DNA of 64,000 nt, from positions 186,001 through 250,000 of the forward strand of contig JARUPY010000394.1 in assembly GCA_029817715.1 (NCBI GenBank), written 5' to 3'. The stretch is from Melastoma dodecandrum. Its lineage: Eukaryota; Streptophyta; Magnoliopsida; Myrtales; Melastomataceae. Positions 11,670 to 22,208 of this stretch are shown here, in pieces; the stretch's first letter is position 1, and each line of letters opens with the position of its first letter. Made by a program: the position numbers and the translations under genes. The notes under the pieces were generated by a model. The model was not told the DNA's origin and did no database searches. It was given only the letters and a program-made list of their open reading frames with translations.

Positions 11670-13375
11670 GTCACTTATTGAAAACATAAAAATAGAGTTT
11701 TCCAAAATTTTTCAATAATAATGCGCCCTTCAGGCATGCAAATTCGTGCAGAAACTTGTCTAGGCCCTCCAGTTGGCGTATAGCATCCATGACCAGTCTC
11801 TACAGCACTCGGATGTCCTCACCTTGGGCAGCAACTTGGAGTTGCAGCTCCTTGAGAACAAAGGGCAGGGCAAATGAGGCAGAAGCGTCAACAGCCGGTG
11901 GAGCAGAACCTTTATGGCTTGCAAGGGGTCCTTTAGCATGTTTCTTGCACTTAACAGCAACAGCACCAACTGGAGTCTTCTTCTGGAGAAGCTCATAGTG
12001 TTGCGCTTTCATGAGCCAGCCTTCTGCTGTCTTCAAATATTGCATGATGTTGATGATATTAGCATCGAAGTTGCCAACTTTTCACTTGTCCTACTCAGAA
12101 GCTGGAGTAGGGTCACTGCCTTGCATTTGCAGAAGGCCAACATTCACTTGGCCGTAGGGTAGGCTCTTTTCTCTCCTTGACAGGCTCTACTCCATGTGCT
12201 CAAAGATCAAGGCACCAAGGCTGAAAGGTATTCCCTCTAGGAGATGGACCATGACTTTCGCATCCGCAAGCATGATGGTGTCAATGCTTCCAGCACGAGG
12301 CAAAAAAATGAAAAGCACAGCGCGGTGCAGAACCCTGAGGCGAAGATCCAGCCGAGTGGACTCCATGTAATTTTGAAGGGATACCTTCTACCCAACAATG
12401 GCACTAAAAGCCTCATTCCTTTCAAAGTGTTGCATCTCTGTATTGGATTCACAACCGTACAAGTTGCAGACAACAAGAGCAAACTACACAAGGGTAACTC
12501 CGTTAACAGAAGTACAGATGAACTTGATCGAGCGTCCATCCCTGTAGAAGTTGAGATTAGACTAGTACTAAAGAACTTTGCCACAGACACTTCAGCATAA
12601 AACTCGCAAAAGGTTTTTAAGCCTAATGCCTCAGACATAGAGGCTATGTCCAGCATATTAGCAGAAAACCAAGCAAAGTACTCGCTTACTTGCAATCAAT
12701 TGGCAGTCAGAAGCGTCGACTGTGGACATATCACCATCAGCTACAAGTTTATCAATTTCCTCCTGGCTAACAAAAGCAGAAGATGCTGGGGTAAAGTAAC
12801 ATGTCCCTTAGGTCTCTTCACGAGCAACTTAGTCTCATACTTGGAGACCGTTTCCGCATTTTTTGCTTACACCTGGTCGGGAAGAAACACCATATGTTGT
12901 GGCTGTAGAAAGTGGCTTAAGGCCATCAGATTTTTCAATCTTAGGCACTTTAAGAGAAACAGAAACCACACCCTTTTGCATCAGATCTGAAGAGATCGTC
13001 TACGTTTGCGGGAGCACGACTGTGATTGGCTCTACATTCTCAACAAAATCATTCTTATCTGAGCCTATTGGTCCTTAAGATTTGGATAGAGCAAGTTCGT
13101 TGGCCACACCTTCTTCAGAGACATGAGTTTCTTTAGTAGATGGTTCTCCTCCTGTAGGAAACTCGCCAGCACGCAGAACCTTTACCATAACAGGTTCTAG
13201 AAACTCTGCAAAGACCTCCTTGGCTATAGGAGTAGGTAGATCAGCGGACTTAGCACCTTAGATGGTGGAACCTCCTCAGAAAGGTGATCAAAGCAACAGG
13301 CTTGGGAGCCTGGACAGGAGAGGGTAAGTCGCCAGATTTCGACAACCTCTTGGGATTCTTGGTCTTTGGTGCCAT
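11670..13375 (-). pseudogene. SIRE env-like / 3' accessory ORF, decayed
   Basis: SIRE/Maximus elements carry an extra ORF between RNase H and the 3' LTR, often called env-like. Here a minus-strand frame starts with ATG at 13,375 (MAPKTKNPKRLSKSGDLPSP, basic and proline-rich, a usual start for these proteins). It meets a stop near 13,260 and changes frame several times. Later open pieces are 12,237-12,695 and 11,800-12,045. The last is Ala/Lys-rich with 'LKELQLQVAAQGEDIRVL', a short coiled-coil-like end. I see no convincing signal peptide or fusion motif, so a true envelope function is not supported. Plus-strand ORFs over the same stretch are shadows. Confidence 0.5.
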
Positions 13376-13974
13376 TGGAGAATTTTTAGATAAGTGTTGA
13401 GAGAAGAAAGAGTGTTTACGGTTTCAGAAAGCAGAAGAGAAGTGTGAGGCGGTGAAAGAGAGAGAAGAAGATGATGGAGATTTAAGAATGGTTAGAAAAT
13501 ATTCTCCAATATATAAGCAGACCGGAAATCTTTCAAATCCTAACGGATCTTCTACGGATTAGATCAATCTAACCGTTGGGGAAAATCTTTCCAGATTTTG
13601 TTACTGTTTGACTCAAGGTAAATTTTGAATCAAACAGCTGTTTAAGACTGTAGAAGGTCAACCTTCCACTCCAAAGCTTCTGCATAGTTTGGTTTGGTAA
13701 TTAAGTTTAGAAACATAAAGTCTCCTTACTTAATTAACGTAATCTCAAGTTTTCATCTGAGTAGAACGTTGAGTTGCAGAAGGTCGACTTCTGCACCAAG
13801 CTTCTATACATGATATTTGTTCTAAGGTGAGAAATGGAGACGTCCCATCTTAGACAGTTAATGTTTGAGTTGATTTCTCAAACTTGATTTCATGTTGCAG
13901 ATGGTCAACTTTCTGCCCATAGGTTATGTTGTCAATGATGACATAATGCCTTAGCTTTTGACTTAAGTACTTAG

Positions 13975-14912
13975 ATTGGATGACATATTCCCAACTCACT
14001 CCTGATAAATTCAAATTGATATTTATCTAAAGGCTTAGTGAAGATATCCGGCAATTGTCTTTCTGTGTTGATGTATTCAATACATATAGAACCTTTCTAT
14101 ACATTGTCCCTCAGAAAATGATGTCTGAGTTCGATGTGTTTTGATTTAGAGTGATAAACGAGGTTATGAGCCAAATTGATTGCGCTCGTATAATCACACT
14201 TGATTGGGATTTTAACAAACTCAAGGTTGTATTCCTCAAGTTGTTGTTTCATCCATAGAACCTGAGCACAGCAACTTGTAGCTGCTATATACTCAGCTTC
14301 TACGATTGATAAAGCAACCGAAGTTTGCTTTTTTTAGAACCATGAAATAAGATGTTCCCCATGAGTTGACATGTACCATTGGTACTTTTTCTGTCAATTT
14401 TACAGCCTACAAAGATGGCATCCGAGTATCCAATAAGATCAAAATTTGATCTTTTGGGATACCACAATCCGAGGTTAACAGAACCTTGCAAGTATCTGAA
14501 GATTCTCTTGACTGGAGTCATATAAGATTCTTTGGGTGCAGATTGAATTCTTGCATAGAGACATACGCAAAACTATATGTCGGGTCTAGAAGCTGTAAGG
14601 TACAGATGGGAGCCATTCATACTTTTGTAGAGCTTACTATCCACTTTTGAACCATTTTCATCTTTGTCTATCCTAGTGCATGCAGCCATAGCAGTCGATA
14701 AGGGTTTTGTGCCATCTAAACCAAATCGTTTCAAAAGCTGCTTAGTGTATTTTTCTTGATGAAGAAAGGTACCTTTTGCAGTTTGCTGAAATTACAATCC
14801 GAGGAAAAACGTAAGTTCTCCCATCATACTCATTTCGAACTCACTTGTCATGAGTTCAGCAAACTCTTTGTAGAGCTTACCATCGGTTGGTCCAAGATTA
14901 TGTCATCAACAT
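13975..14912 (-). pseudogene. SIRE pol, 3' part: end of RT and RNase H
   Basis: This continues the copia pol frame after the Athila insertion. It begins at the insertion site with V-D-D-I-I of the RT catalytic box (14,912 downwards), then 'ELMTSEFEMSMMGELTFFLG', 'YTKQLLKRFGLDGTKP' and 'DKDENGSKVDSKLYKSM'. The connection/RNase H part follows with 'PVKRIFRYLQGSVNLGLWYP', 'LIGYSDAIFVGCKIDRKSTNG', 'SKSKHIELRHHF' and 'LPDIFTKPLDKYQFEF'. These are textbook copia landmarks. Several in-frame stops and frame changes are present, for example after 'SKKSKLRLLYQS'. Confidence 0.85.
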
Positions 14913-16098
14913 TGTAACGTCGAAAATGTATTCACCACGCAAGTGCACGCGATCGTACAAGTAATAAAGTTTAAGTAGAATATCGTTCCCACGAGGACTG
15001 ATCTAAACTTCTCCCAATTATTAAAATACCGTCAATCTATATTATTCAGCTAAACAAGTTGAGAATTAATTAAATTAAATGTAAGGCTAAAGAAAACGAG
15101 TAAGTAAATCGAATTAAGATTCAAATGAGAAAAGCACCTAGGGCGACGATTTCACCGGACAATTAATCGCAAGTCATATCTCAATCAACACACTAAAGAT
15201 GATCTAGTTGATAATCTGGACTTCGGTTATCTTCCTACGCCCCTCCCGAGGTCATAAGAACGTACATCTCTGTAAATAGTAATCACTCTATTCCTATGTA
15301 GATTAACTATCGAGTGCCCCTTAAGGATCAATTCCAATTCGATTACCTAGGACGATTGGGTATATTCTTATCCCGCTCGTTAATAATCCCGTCTTCCGAC
15401 TAAGTTTGCCCTAGTTTATTCCTCTCCCCGTGCTTAATCTAGGATTCCCCTTCCGAGTTCACCTAAATTCACTATTCAATCCTATTGGTGATCATGCAAT
15501 AAGAAAGCGTTAAGAACGAACAGGAATAATCAAACGAAAATCATTCAAGTGTGTCAAAAGAGATAAACTCTTGACTAATCGTCAAGATCCATCTAAACCC
15601 TAGGCAAAGAAAATTAGTTCATAACTAAAGTAAACGAAAACATCAAATTCATCGTAGATAATGAAAACGACATAAAGGAATACTAAAAGAAAAACTCTCA
15701 AAGTCTCTATCGACGGCTCCCTGTTACCGGCAGCCTCCTCTCTCTACTACTCTCTTCTTCCTCTAGGTCAAACTACAATGTTTTTATAATCCCCAAATAA
15801 ACCTAGAGAATCTCTGAAAAATCAGGAAAGAAAATCTTATAATTTCTCCCCATCGTAGCTTTAGGTCTTGCAAGAGCATCCAGAGATCTTCCCTCTGCAC
15901 GAAGTCTTCATAATTACGCCGAGGCCCTCTTTTCTTCATATTTATCCTAAAATAAACCAGAAAAATCGGCAGTAATCTATTTCTCGAGTATAATGTAAAA
16001 TAACCAGGAATATTATGCAACGAGCGCAATATTTCACAAATCTAACAAAATCTAAGTCAGAAATTGCCCTAAATAACTCTACTTTCATAGAGTTATCA
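14913..16098 (-). repeat. 3' LTR of Athila-A
   Basis: It starts tgtaacgtcgaaaatg and ends agagttatca on the plus strand. The minus-strand TATA box TATAAAAA is at 15,781-15,788. Near-identical partner at 35,169-36,352. Confidence 0.93.
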
Positions 16099-16110
16099 CA
16101 CCCCCAAACC
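16099..16110 (-). other. 3' polypurine tract of Athila-A
   Basis: The plus strand reads CACCCCCAAACC; on the minus strand GGTTTGGGGGTG abuts the LTR. This is the PPT form seen in Athila elements. Confidence 0.85.
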
Positions 16111-17022
16111 TAAATTTTGCTAGTCCCGAGCAAAGAAAATAAAAATTACCAGACTCTCCTCGACTGCCCCAAGTCCGTCAAACGTAGAAGCATCTTTTAG
16201 AACATTCTCAGAAATGGGTGCATCCTCCTCATGCATCTAGATTCCATTCACTACCGAACATGCTCAATTAATGGCTTTAAAACACATTATCTTCGTCCCA
16301 GCAGGTTGTACACTCAACATTAACAAGCATACACTCCAAATAGCTTATGTCAACCAGTAACTCACAAAGATCACCACAAACATCTATATTCATTCATCTC
16401 AGGTTTTCCGACTTTTTAACAACTACATTTTTTTTTCAGATTGCACGACTTCTAAATGTTCATCTAATTCCGGCTAAACCTTATGTAGCAAGCTCTTGAT
16501 CAATGGCTCCCGACTCAGTTGAATCAAGGCATTAGGTGATAAAGCACCCCTCGGATCAATCACTCAAGCTAGCACGGAAGACTCACACCACAAGCACATA
16601 TTCAGGTAATATTTTTTTTTTAAACCTGAACATTGGTACTCAGAGCCTTGGCAATCTCATTTTTCTTTTCTTTTCTTTTTTTTTTCTGTTCGACGAGATC
16701 CCCAAAGATGTAGTTTCAAGTGATAATTCAAGCTACTCTACTCACCACTAGTTACAATGCATTCTGAGGAAATGTAACCCGTTGCTGCTAAGCATACTTC
16801 CTACTGGGAGATCATTTCAAAATTAATAGAAAAATTTTAGCATACTAAGCAAAGAATTTCATCTTTCCACACTTGAAGAATGCAACCCATGTGCTCATCA
16901 TCGAAAACAGACATTCCACATCGACTTCCTAAGGTTCCGTCGAGGAAAAACGACCCAAAAGATGAAAAATAAGGCTTATACAGGACTCACCCTAAAAATT
17001 AATAACAAACAACGCGACGCCA
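16111..17022 (-). other. Athila-A 3' untranslated spacer
   Basis: No coding potential. It shares ordered blocks with the same spacer in Athila-B (25,257-26,235): 'ttttgctagtcc(c)gagcaaa' beside the PPT, and 'aggtgataaagcacccctcgga' at about 16,530 and 25,698. It is therefore a conserved untranslated 3' region. A T-rich run lies at 16,610-16,690. Confidence 0.7.
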
Positions 17023-17034
17023 CACCCCCAAACC
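17023..17034 (-). other. Second, internal PPT-like copy in Athila-A
   Basis: CACCCCCAAACC (plus strand) is identical to the 3' PPT. It lies 117 bp past the ORF2 stop and about 0.9 kb before the true 3' PPT. Athila-B has the same arrangement at 26,236. Confidence 0.6.
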
Positions 17035-17150
17035 TCATCAGACAACGTCCTCGGTGCTTAAGATAAAACGAGTAGGAAACGAGAGTACCAGGATATGCCT
17101 CGGTGACCGAAATGCGTCGATGTGTAGCTACCGACTGCCTCGTTGTGGAA

Positions 17151-18230
17151 CTACGTTGTATCATCAGAATCCGCATCTTCATCTTCCTCAGTACCCATCG
17201 ACGGTGGACTTGGTTGCTCGCCAAGGTCTGATATATCCACATTTAATGTTGTCGCGATTCGCCTTTGAATTTCCTCCGACCTTTGATGGCATGCAATTGA
17301 ATACTCCATGAATTCACTGATCTTGGTCCAGTTTTTCGGGGCAATAGATGTGTTGGCGGTGGCAATGGCAGGGTCGCCCTCTGTGCGGTTACCATGAGAT
17401 GTGCCGGAAGGGGCGTCATCCTTGTGCTCCTCCTCCCGTTGAATTTCCAGCCATGTGGCATGCGTGATTGGTTTCTGTGGGTGTGCGATCTCTTCTGTAG
17501 GGTCCCACTGTACCCCTGCCCTCCTGCATAACTGTAACACTAAAGATGGAAACCACAAACCAAGGTGAGTATCCTTTAATGCTCTATGCATCATCTGGTT
17601 AATAAGTTTTCCCACATCAATCTTCCTGCCCTCTAAGATGCAAAAAATCAAAGCCGCTCGTTCCTTGGTCACGTTACTAATGTTTGTTCCCGGAATCAGT
17701 CGGGCCGAGACAAATCTAACCCATATCTTTGCGTCTACTGTGAGATCCCTACCGTATAGCGCCAGCGGTTCGTTCTTGCGCGACTTCTTCCATGTGGAAC
17801 CTGGTCTAGTTAAGCATTCAAGTACATTGTCAGCATTAAAATCCTCGGTCAGGTATTGTGTACAAGCATCATGCTCAAAAACAGGAAGATGAAACACTTC
17901 AGCAATCACTTGAGCACTAAACACAACACTCATACCTCGAACTTGAATACTTTCGCGGTTCTCATCATAGGTGTGAGTATTAGCATAGAATTCCCTTACT
18001 AGTGGCACAACCGCGGCTTCCGGAGGAGTACAAAATTGAGTCCAGCCCATATGCGAAATTTGAAACATATAAGTTTCCATATACCTGTGGCTTACCTCAA
18101 ATCCACGCTCCGGAATGATGGTTCGACGCACCATAGAGTCTTGGTAGTTTTTAGCCGCTTCGTCCGTCAAGGCTCGTCCTCTCCTATTTCCGGAAGTACT
18201 CCCTATGGCCAATTTCTTTTTGGGTGCCAT
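17151..18230 (-). CDS. Athila accessory ORF2 (putative plant transposon protein domain), intact in Athila-A
   Basis: An open frame of 359 codons. The ATG at 18,230 (MAPKKKLAIG) is preferred because the codon before it is GTG. The N-terminus is basic (PKKK, NRRGR), fitting nuclear localisation. The central domain has 'VVPLVREFYANTHT', 'RGMSVVFSAQVIAEVFHLP', 'KIWVRFVSARLIPGTNIS' and 'ERAALIFCILEGRKIDVGKL', the signature of the 'putative plant transposon protein' family found in Athila elements between IN and the 3' LTR. The C-terminus is acidic (ends EEDEDADSDDTT). Athila-B ORF2 is a clear homologue over the central domain. It occupies the env position, but I see no signal peptide or membrane segment. 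It is the only major ORF of Athila-A without a stop. Confidence 0.8.
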   Translation of the reverse strand: MAPKKKLAIGSTSGNRRGRALTDEAAKNYQDSMVRRTIIPERGFEVSHRYMETYMFQISHMGWTQFCTPPEAAVVPLVREFYANTHTYDENRESIQVRGMSVVFSAQVIAEVFHLPVFEHDACTQYLTEDFNADNVLECLTRPGSTWKKSRKNEPLALYGRDLTVDAKIWVRFVSARLIPGTNISNVTKERAALIFCILEGRKIDVGKLINQMMHRALKDTHLGLWFPSLVLQLCRRAGVQWDPTEEIAHPQKPITHATWLEIQREEEHKDDAPSGTSHGNRTEGDPAIATANTSIAPKNWTKISEFMEYSIACHQRSEEIQRRIATTLNVDISDLGEQPSPPSMGTEEDEDADSDDTT

Positions 18231-18703
18231 CACAAAGTACTTCTACAAACACAAGCTAGCACGGCCACAAATCCATTTGCCCAAAACACTCACACAATAA
18301 GAGTCAATCAGAGGATAGAAAACTCACTACTCGAGCTACTCCAATAGTTCTTCGACCAACGATTCGAGGAAGGAATACGCACTAATCGAGCTACCCCAAT
18401 AGCATACGACTAAAATGAACCCGAATCACCTTCCCAAAAGAAAATCTCGATTACCAAATTCAGAGAGGGTGGTTTTTAGCGGCACACCGATGACTTAGGT
18501 GACAGCGGCGGCGGTGGCTGGACACGGAAAGTGACGGCGTCTCCCACACGGAAGGGCGTCGGCGTCGGCAGCGGCAGCCACACGTGAGGGTAACGGTGTG
18601 GGAAACGGCGACGGCGATTGCTTCTTCCTATCACAAGAAATACAACGATTAGGGTCGAGTCAAATGCCCAAATTCGTTTTCTTATTTTATGATTTCTTTT
18701 ATT

Positions 18704-18711
18704 ATTTTATA
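18704..18711 (-). promoter_or_regulatory. TATA-like box upstream of Athila-A ORF2
   Basis: The minus strand reads TATAAAAT, 9 bp downstream of the palindrome block and about 475 bp upstream of the ORF2 ATG. In the Athila-B LTR a TATA box likewise follows the same kind of palindrome block. Promoter activity is inference. Confidence 0.3.
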
Positions 18712-18719
18712 ATCCCGGT

Positions 18720-18810
18720 GCAGCTGCACGAGATTTTCGTGCACCTGCACAGAGTTTTTGTGCCTTAGAGGTCCAAGCGGTGCAGCTGCACGAGATTTTC
18801 CTGCAGTTGC
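18720..18810. repeat. Palindrome doublets (GCAGCTGC, 21-bp spacing) in the Athila-A IN-ORF2 spacer
   Basis: Perfect GCAGCTGC at 18,720 and 18,782. Each is followed exactly 21 bp later by a one-mismatch copy (GCACCTGC at 18,741, GCAGTTGC at 18,803). The doublets are 62 bp apart. CAGCTG is an E-box core. Confidence 0.75.
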
Positions 18811-18902
18811 ACGATCTCGCTGCTTGCTCTTGCATCCCCCGCTATCTTTTCCCCAGTAAAACAAAAGAAATAAATAAAAACAAGTAAAAGAAAATAACTT
18901 GA

Positions 18903-18922
18903 GTTGCCTCCCAAGAAGCGCT
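18903..18922 (-). other. Conserved GCGCTTCTTGGGAGGCAAC motif after Athila-A integrase
   Basis: The plus strand reads gttgcctcccaagaagcgc here and again at 28,136 in Athila-B, in both cases just past the integrase stop. Its conservation between two diverged families suggests constraint (RNA structure, splicing or 3'-end signal). Function unknown. Confidence 0.6.
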
Positions 18923-18957
18923 TGGTTTATAGTCTATCGCTCGACTCTTGATATCCA

Positions 18958-20044
18958 TCATGTGTCTCTCAATGTTGCTGCGGCAACTACCCTTTCAACG
19001 TTTCCTTCCCAATAGTGTTTCAGCTTCTGTGCATTGACCTTAAATGTATGTTCTGAACTTGGATTTCGTATTTCTACGGCACCACAGGGGAATACCTGAA
19101 CAACCTGAAATGGTCCAGACCACCGTGATTTAAGCTTTCCTGGGAATAATCTTAGTCTAGAATTGAGTAGCAATACTTGTTGTCCAGGCTCAAATTTCCG
19201 CTCAATGATCTTCTTATCATGCCACTGTTTCGTCTTCTCCTTGTAGATCCTCGCGTTTTCATATGCTTGAAGCCGAAATTCATCAAGTTCGTTCAATTGG
19301 AGCAACCTCTTCTGTCCAGCCTTCTCGAGATCAAAATTCAATTTCTTAATCGCCCAGAATGCTTTGTGCTCCAATTCCACCGGCAAGTGACATACTTTCC
19401 CATAAACTAGCTTAAACGGAGACATTCCAATTGGCGTTTTGTAAGCTGTTCGATAAGCCCACAATGCATCATCTAGCTTCAGTGCCCAATCCTTCCGTGA
19501 TGTGTTTACTGTTTTCTCGAGAATTCTCTTAATCTCTCGATTTGATACTTCCACTTGCCCACTAGTCTGAGGATGGTATCCTAGAGCAACCTTGTGATTT
19601 ATTCCATACTTGTTCAACAAATTGGCGACTTGTTTATTGCAAAAGTGAGATCCCCCATCGCTGATGATTGCTCTTGGGGTACCGAACCTTGTAAACACCT
19701 GCTTCTTCAAAAACTCAACCACTATTTTAGCCTCGTTAGTAGGCAAAGCTTTCGCTTCAACCCATTTAGATACGTAATCCACAGCAACTAAAATATAACG
19801 ATTTTGTAGGACGAAATAAATGGTCTCATAAAATCAATACCCCAAACGTCGAAAATCACTACCTCCAGAATGTTGTTTAAGGGCATTTCGTGTCGCCTTG
19901 ATATGTTTCCCGTTCGTTGGCATCTGTCACATTTAGCAACAAAATTGTAAGCGTACATAAATAAAGTAGGCCAAAAGAAACTGATTGGAAAATTCGAGTA
20001 GCTGTTTTATCTCCTCCAAAATGTCCGCCGTAAGGTGATGAATG
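18958..20044 (-). pseudogene. Athila-A integrase
   Basis: The open part (18,958-19,782) holds the rve catalytic core from '[18 protein letters not shown]' onward, with the second Asp in '[10 protein letters not shown]', '[20 protein letters not shown]' carrying the catalytic Glu, then '[20 protein letters not shown]' and the C-terminal '[15 protein letters not shown]' barrel-like domain. The first catalytic Asp ('VWGIDFM') and the zinc-binding end ('[13 protein letters not shown]') lie upstream at 19,830-19,930 in other frames, so frameshifts and a partial loss of the HHCC domain separate them from the core. The minus-strand ORF opens with a GTG codon, not a real start. Confidence 0.85.
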
Positions 20045-22164
20045 TCATTGCCACAAAATTTGGTGCCATTCTTCTTCAGGTACGCATTTTCTAAGAATCT
20101 GGTCTGCACATTGCTTGAATAAGAACGGTTCATCCCACACATAATTCTTAATATCATGTAAAAACTTCTTCTTTTGCTGCGCATTCAATTCAGTGGGTAG
20201 GAAATTCGAAACAAGAAAATTAACAAAATCTGCATACCACGGTACTTGCGTGTGATTAATCGAGAGCAACTGTTCATCAGGAAACGATTCATTTATTGCT
20301 ACCTGGTTGAGCTTGATGTCGCTTTGACCATCTAACCTCGACAAGTGGTCAGCTACTTGATTCTCTATTTCTTTTCTGTCCTTGATTTCGAGATCGAATT
20401 CTTGTAGTAAGAGAACCCATCTTATCAATCATGATTTTGCATCATTTTTCTCAATCAAGTACTTGATCGCGGCGTGATCTGTGAACACTATGACTTTCGA
20501 ACCCACAAGGTAAGATCGAAATTTATCGGAAGCAAATACAACAACTAGTAGCTCCTTTTCAGTGATCGTGTAATTTACCTGTGCATCGTCCAAAGTTCTA
20601 CTAGCATAGTAAATTACATGAAAAACCTTATTCTTACGTTGCCCAAGCACTGCTCCTAAGGCATAATCACTCGCATCGCACATCAATTCAAAAGGTAACG
20701 TCCAATCAGGCACTACAATGATAGGTGTTGTAACTAACCTCTCTTTCAATTTTGTAAATGATTCCATGCATGCTTTATCAAAGTTATATTGTATGTCTTT
20801 CTCCAAAAGATTGCATAACGGTTTCGATATTTTGGAGAAATCTTTAATAAATCGCCTGTAGAAACCAGCGTGACCAAGAAAACTTTGAATACCTCTTACC
20901 GATGTTGGTGGGGATAATTTTTCGATTATCTCAATCTTTGCTATGTCAACTTCAATTCCTTTGCCTGACACCCTGTGACCAAGGACAATACCTTCCCGAA
21001 CCATAAAGTGACACTTTTCTAAATTTAAGATTGGATTAGTTTGCTCACAACGTTCGAGTACACATGCAAGATTATGTAAGCAATTATCAAATGAGTCACC
21101 AAAAACGGAAAAGTCATCCATAAAGATTTCTAAATATTATTCTACCATGTTTATGAAAATAGACGTCATGCATCTTTGGAATGTAGCAGGTGCATTACAC
21201 AATCCGAATGACATTCTACGGAAGGCGAACGTACCGTATGGACATATGAAAGTCGTTTTCTCCTGATCTTCTTGTACAATGGCAATCTTATTATATCCTG
21301 AGTAACCATCGAGAAAACAATAATATTCTTTACCTGCCAATCTGTCCAACATCTGATCGATGAATGGAAGCTGGTAGTGATCTTTTCTTGTTGCTTTGTT
21401 CAACTTCCAGTAGTCCATATGTACCCTCCATCCCGTGACAGTGCGAGTATGGATGAGTTCATTCTTCTCATTTGTTACAACTGTCATTCCACCTTTCTGG
21501 GGAACACACTGTATAGGACTAACCCACGAGCTATCAGAAATAGGATATATGATACCTGCATCCAGCCACTTGATGATCTCCTTCTTTACAACATCTTTCT
21601 TGTTTGGGTTCAATTCCGTTGATTCTCTATTGATGGTTTGTGATCCTCCTCGAGGAGGATTTTATGCATGCAAATTGCTGGGCTGATTCCTCTTATATCT
21701 GCAATAGTGCATCCTATCGCCTTCTTGTGTTCCCTCAAGATTCGAAGTAATTTCTCCTCCTGTAACTCCATCAATTCTGCAGAAATAATCACAGGGAGTT
21801 GATTGGCGTTTTGGAGAAATGAATACCTCAAGTGGGTGGGTAAGGTTTTGAGCTCTAATTCTGGTGCTTCTATGATGGATGGTTTGGTGGTCCTTTCTGG
21901 CATCTCCAATGGATCGAAAGCTCTCAGATCTCTAGGTATGTAAGATTTACACTCCATCCAACTGATCATTTCCTTAATTTCTTCATCGATAGTTGCTTCC
22001 TCAGAAGTTAATGCTAGCTCAAGCACATCGGTTGTCTTCAACATAGTAACTTCTTCGGCTACTATCCTGTCAATGACGTCAATAGAAAAACAATCATCAG
22101 GTTCATTCGGACATTTCATTGCACGAAGAATATTAAATGTTACCTCCTCGTTATTAACCCTCAT
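20045..22164 (-). pseudogene. Athila-A PR-RT linker, reverse transcriptase and RNase H
   Basis: Four open pieces: 22,164-21,610; 21,613-21,137; 21,121-20,429; 20,428-20,045. RT landmarks are 'WVSPIQCVPQKGGMTVV', 'YCFLDGYSGYNKI', 'FAFRRMSFGLCNAPATFQRC' and the catalytic F-M-D-D in 'IFMDDFSVFG' at about 21,120. RNase H has 'FELMCDASDYALGAVLGQR' and '[16 protein letters not shown]'. Lesions: a frameshift near 21,612, a stop after 'FINMVE' at 21,137, and a TGA at 20,429 where Athila-B has an Arg codon (CGA to TGA would explain it). The last piece is the RH-IN linker. Confidence 0.85.
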
Positions 22165-22208
22165 GGTTAACTCACCCTTTTGGACGTCAATTAAAGTCCT
22201 ACCTGTGG

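Noticed and set aside
11670..13375. SIRE 3' ORF as a true viral envelope gene
   Set aside because: No signal peptide, cleavage site or clear transmembrane anchor can be seen; only the position is env-like.
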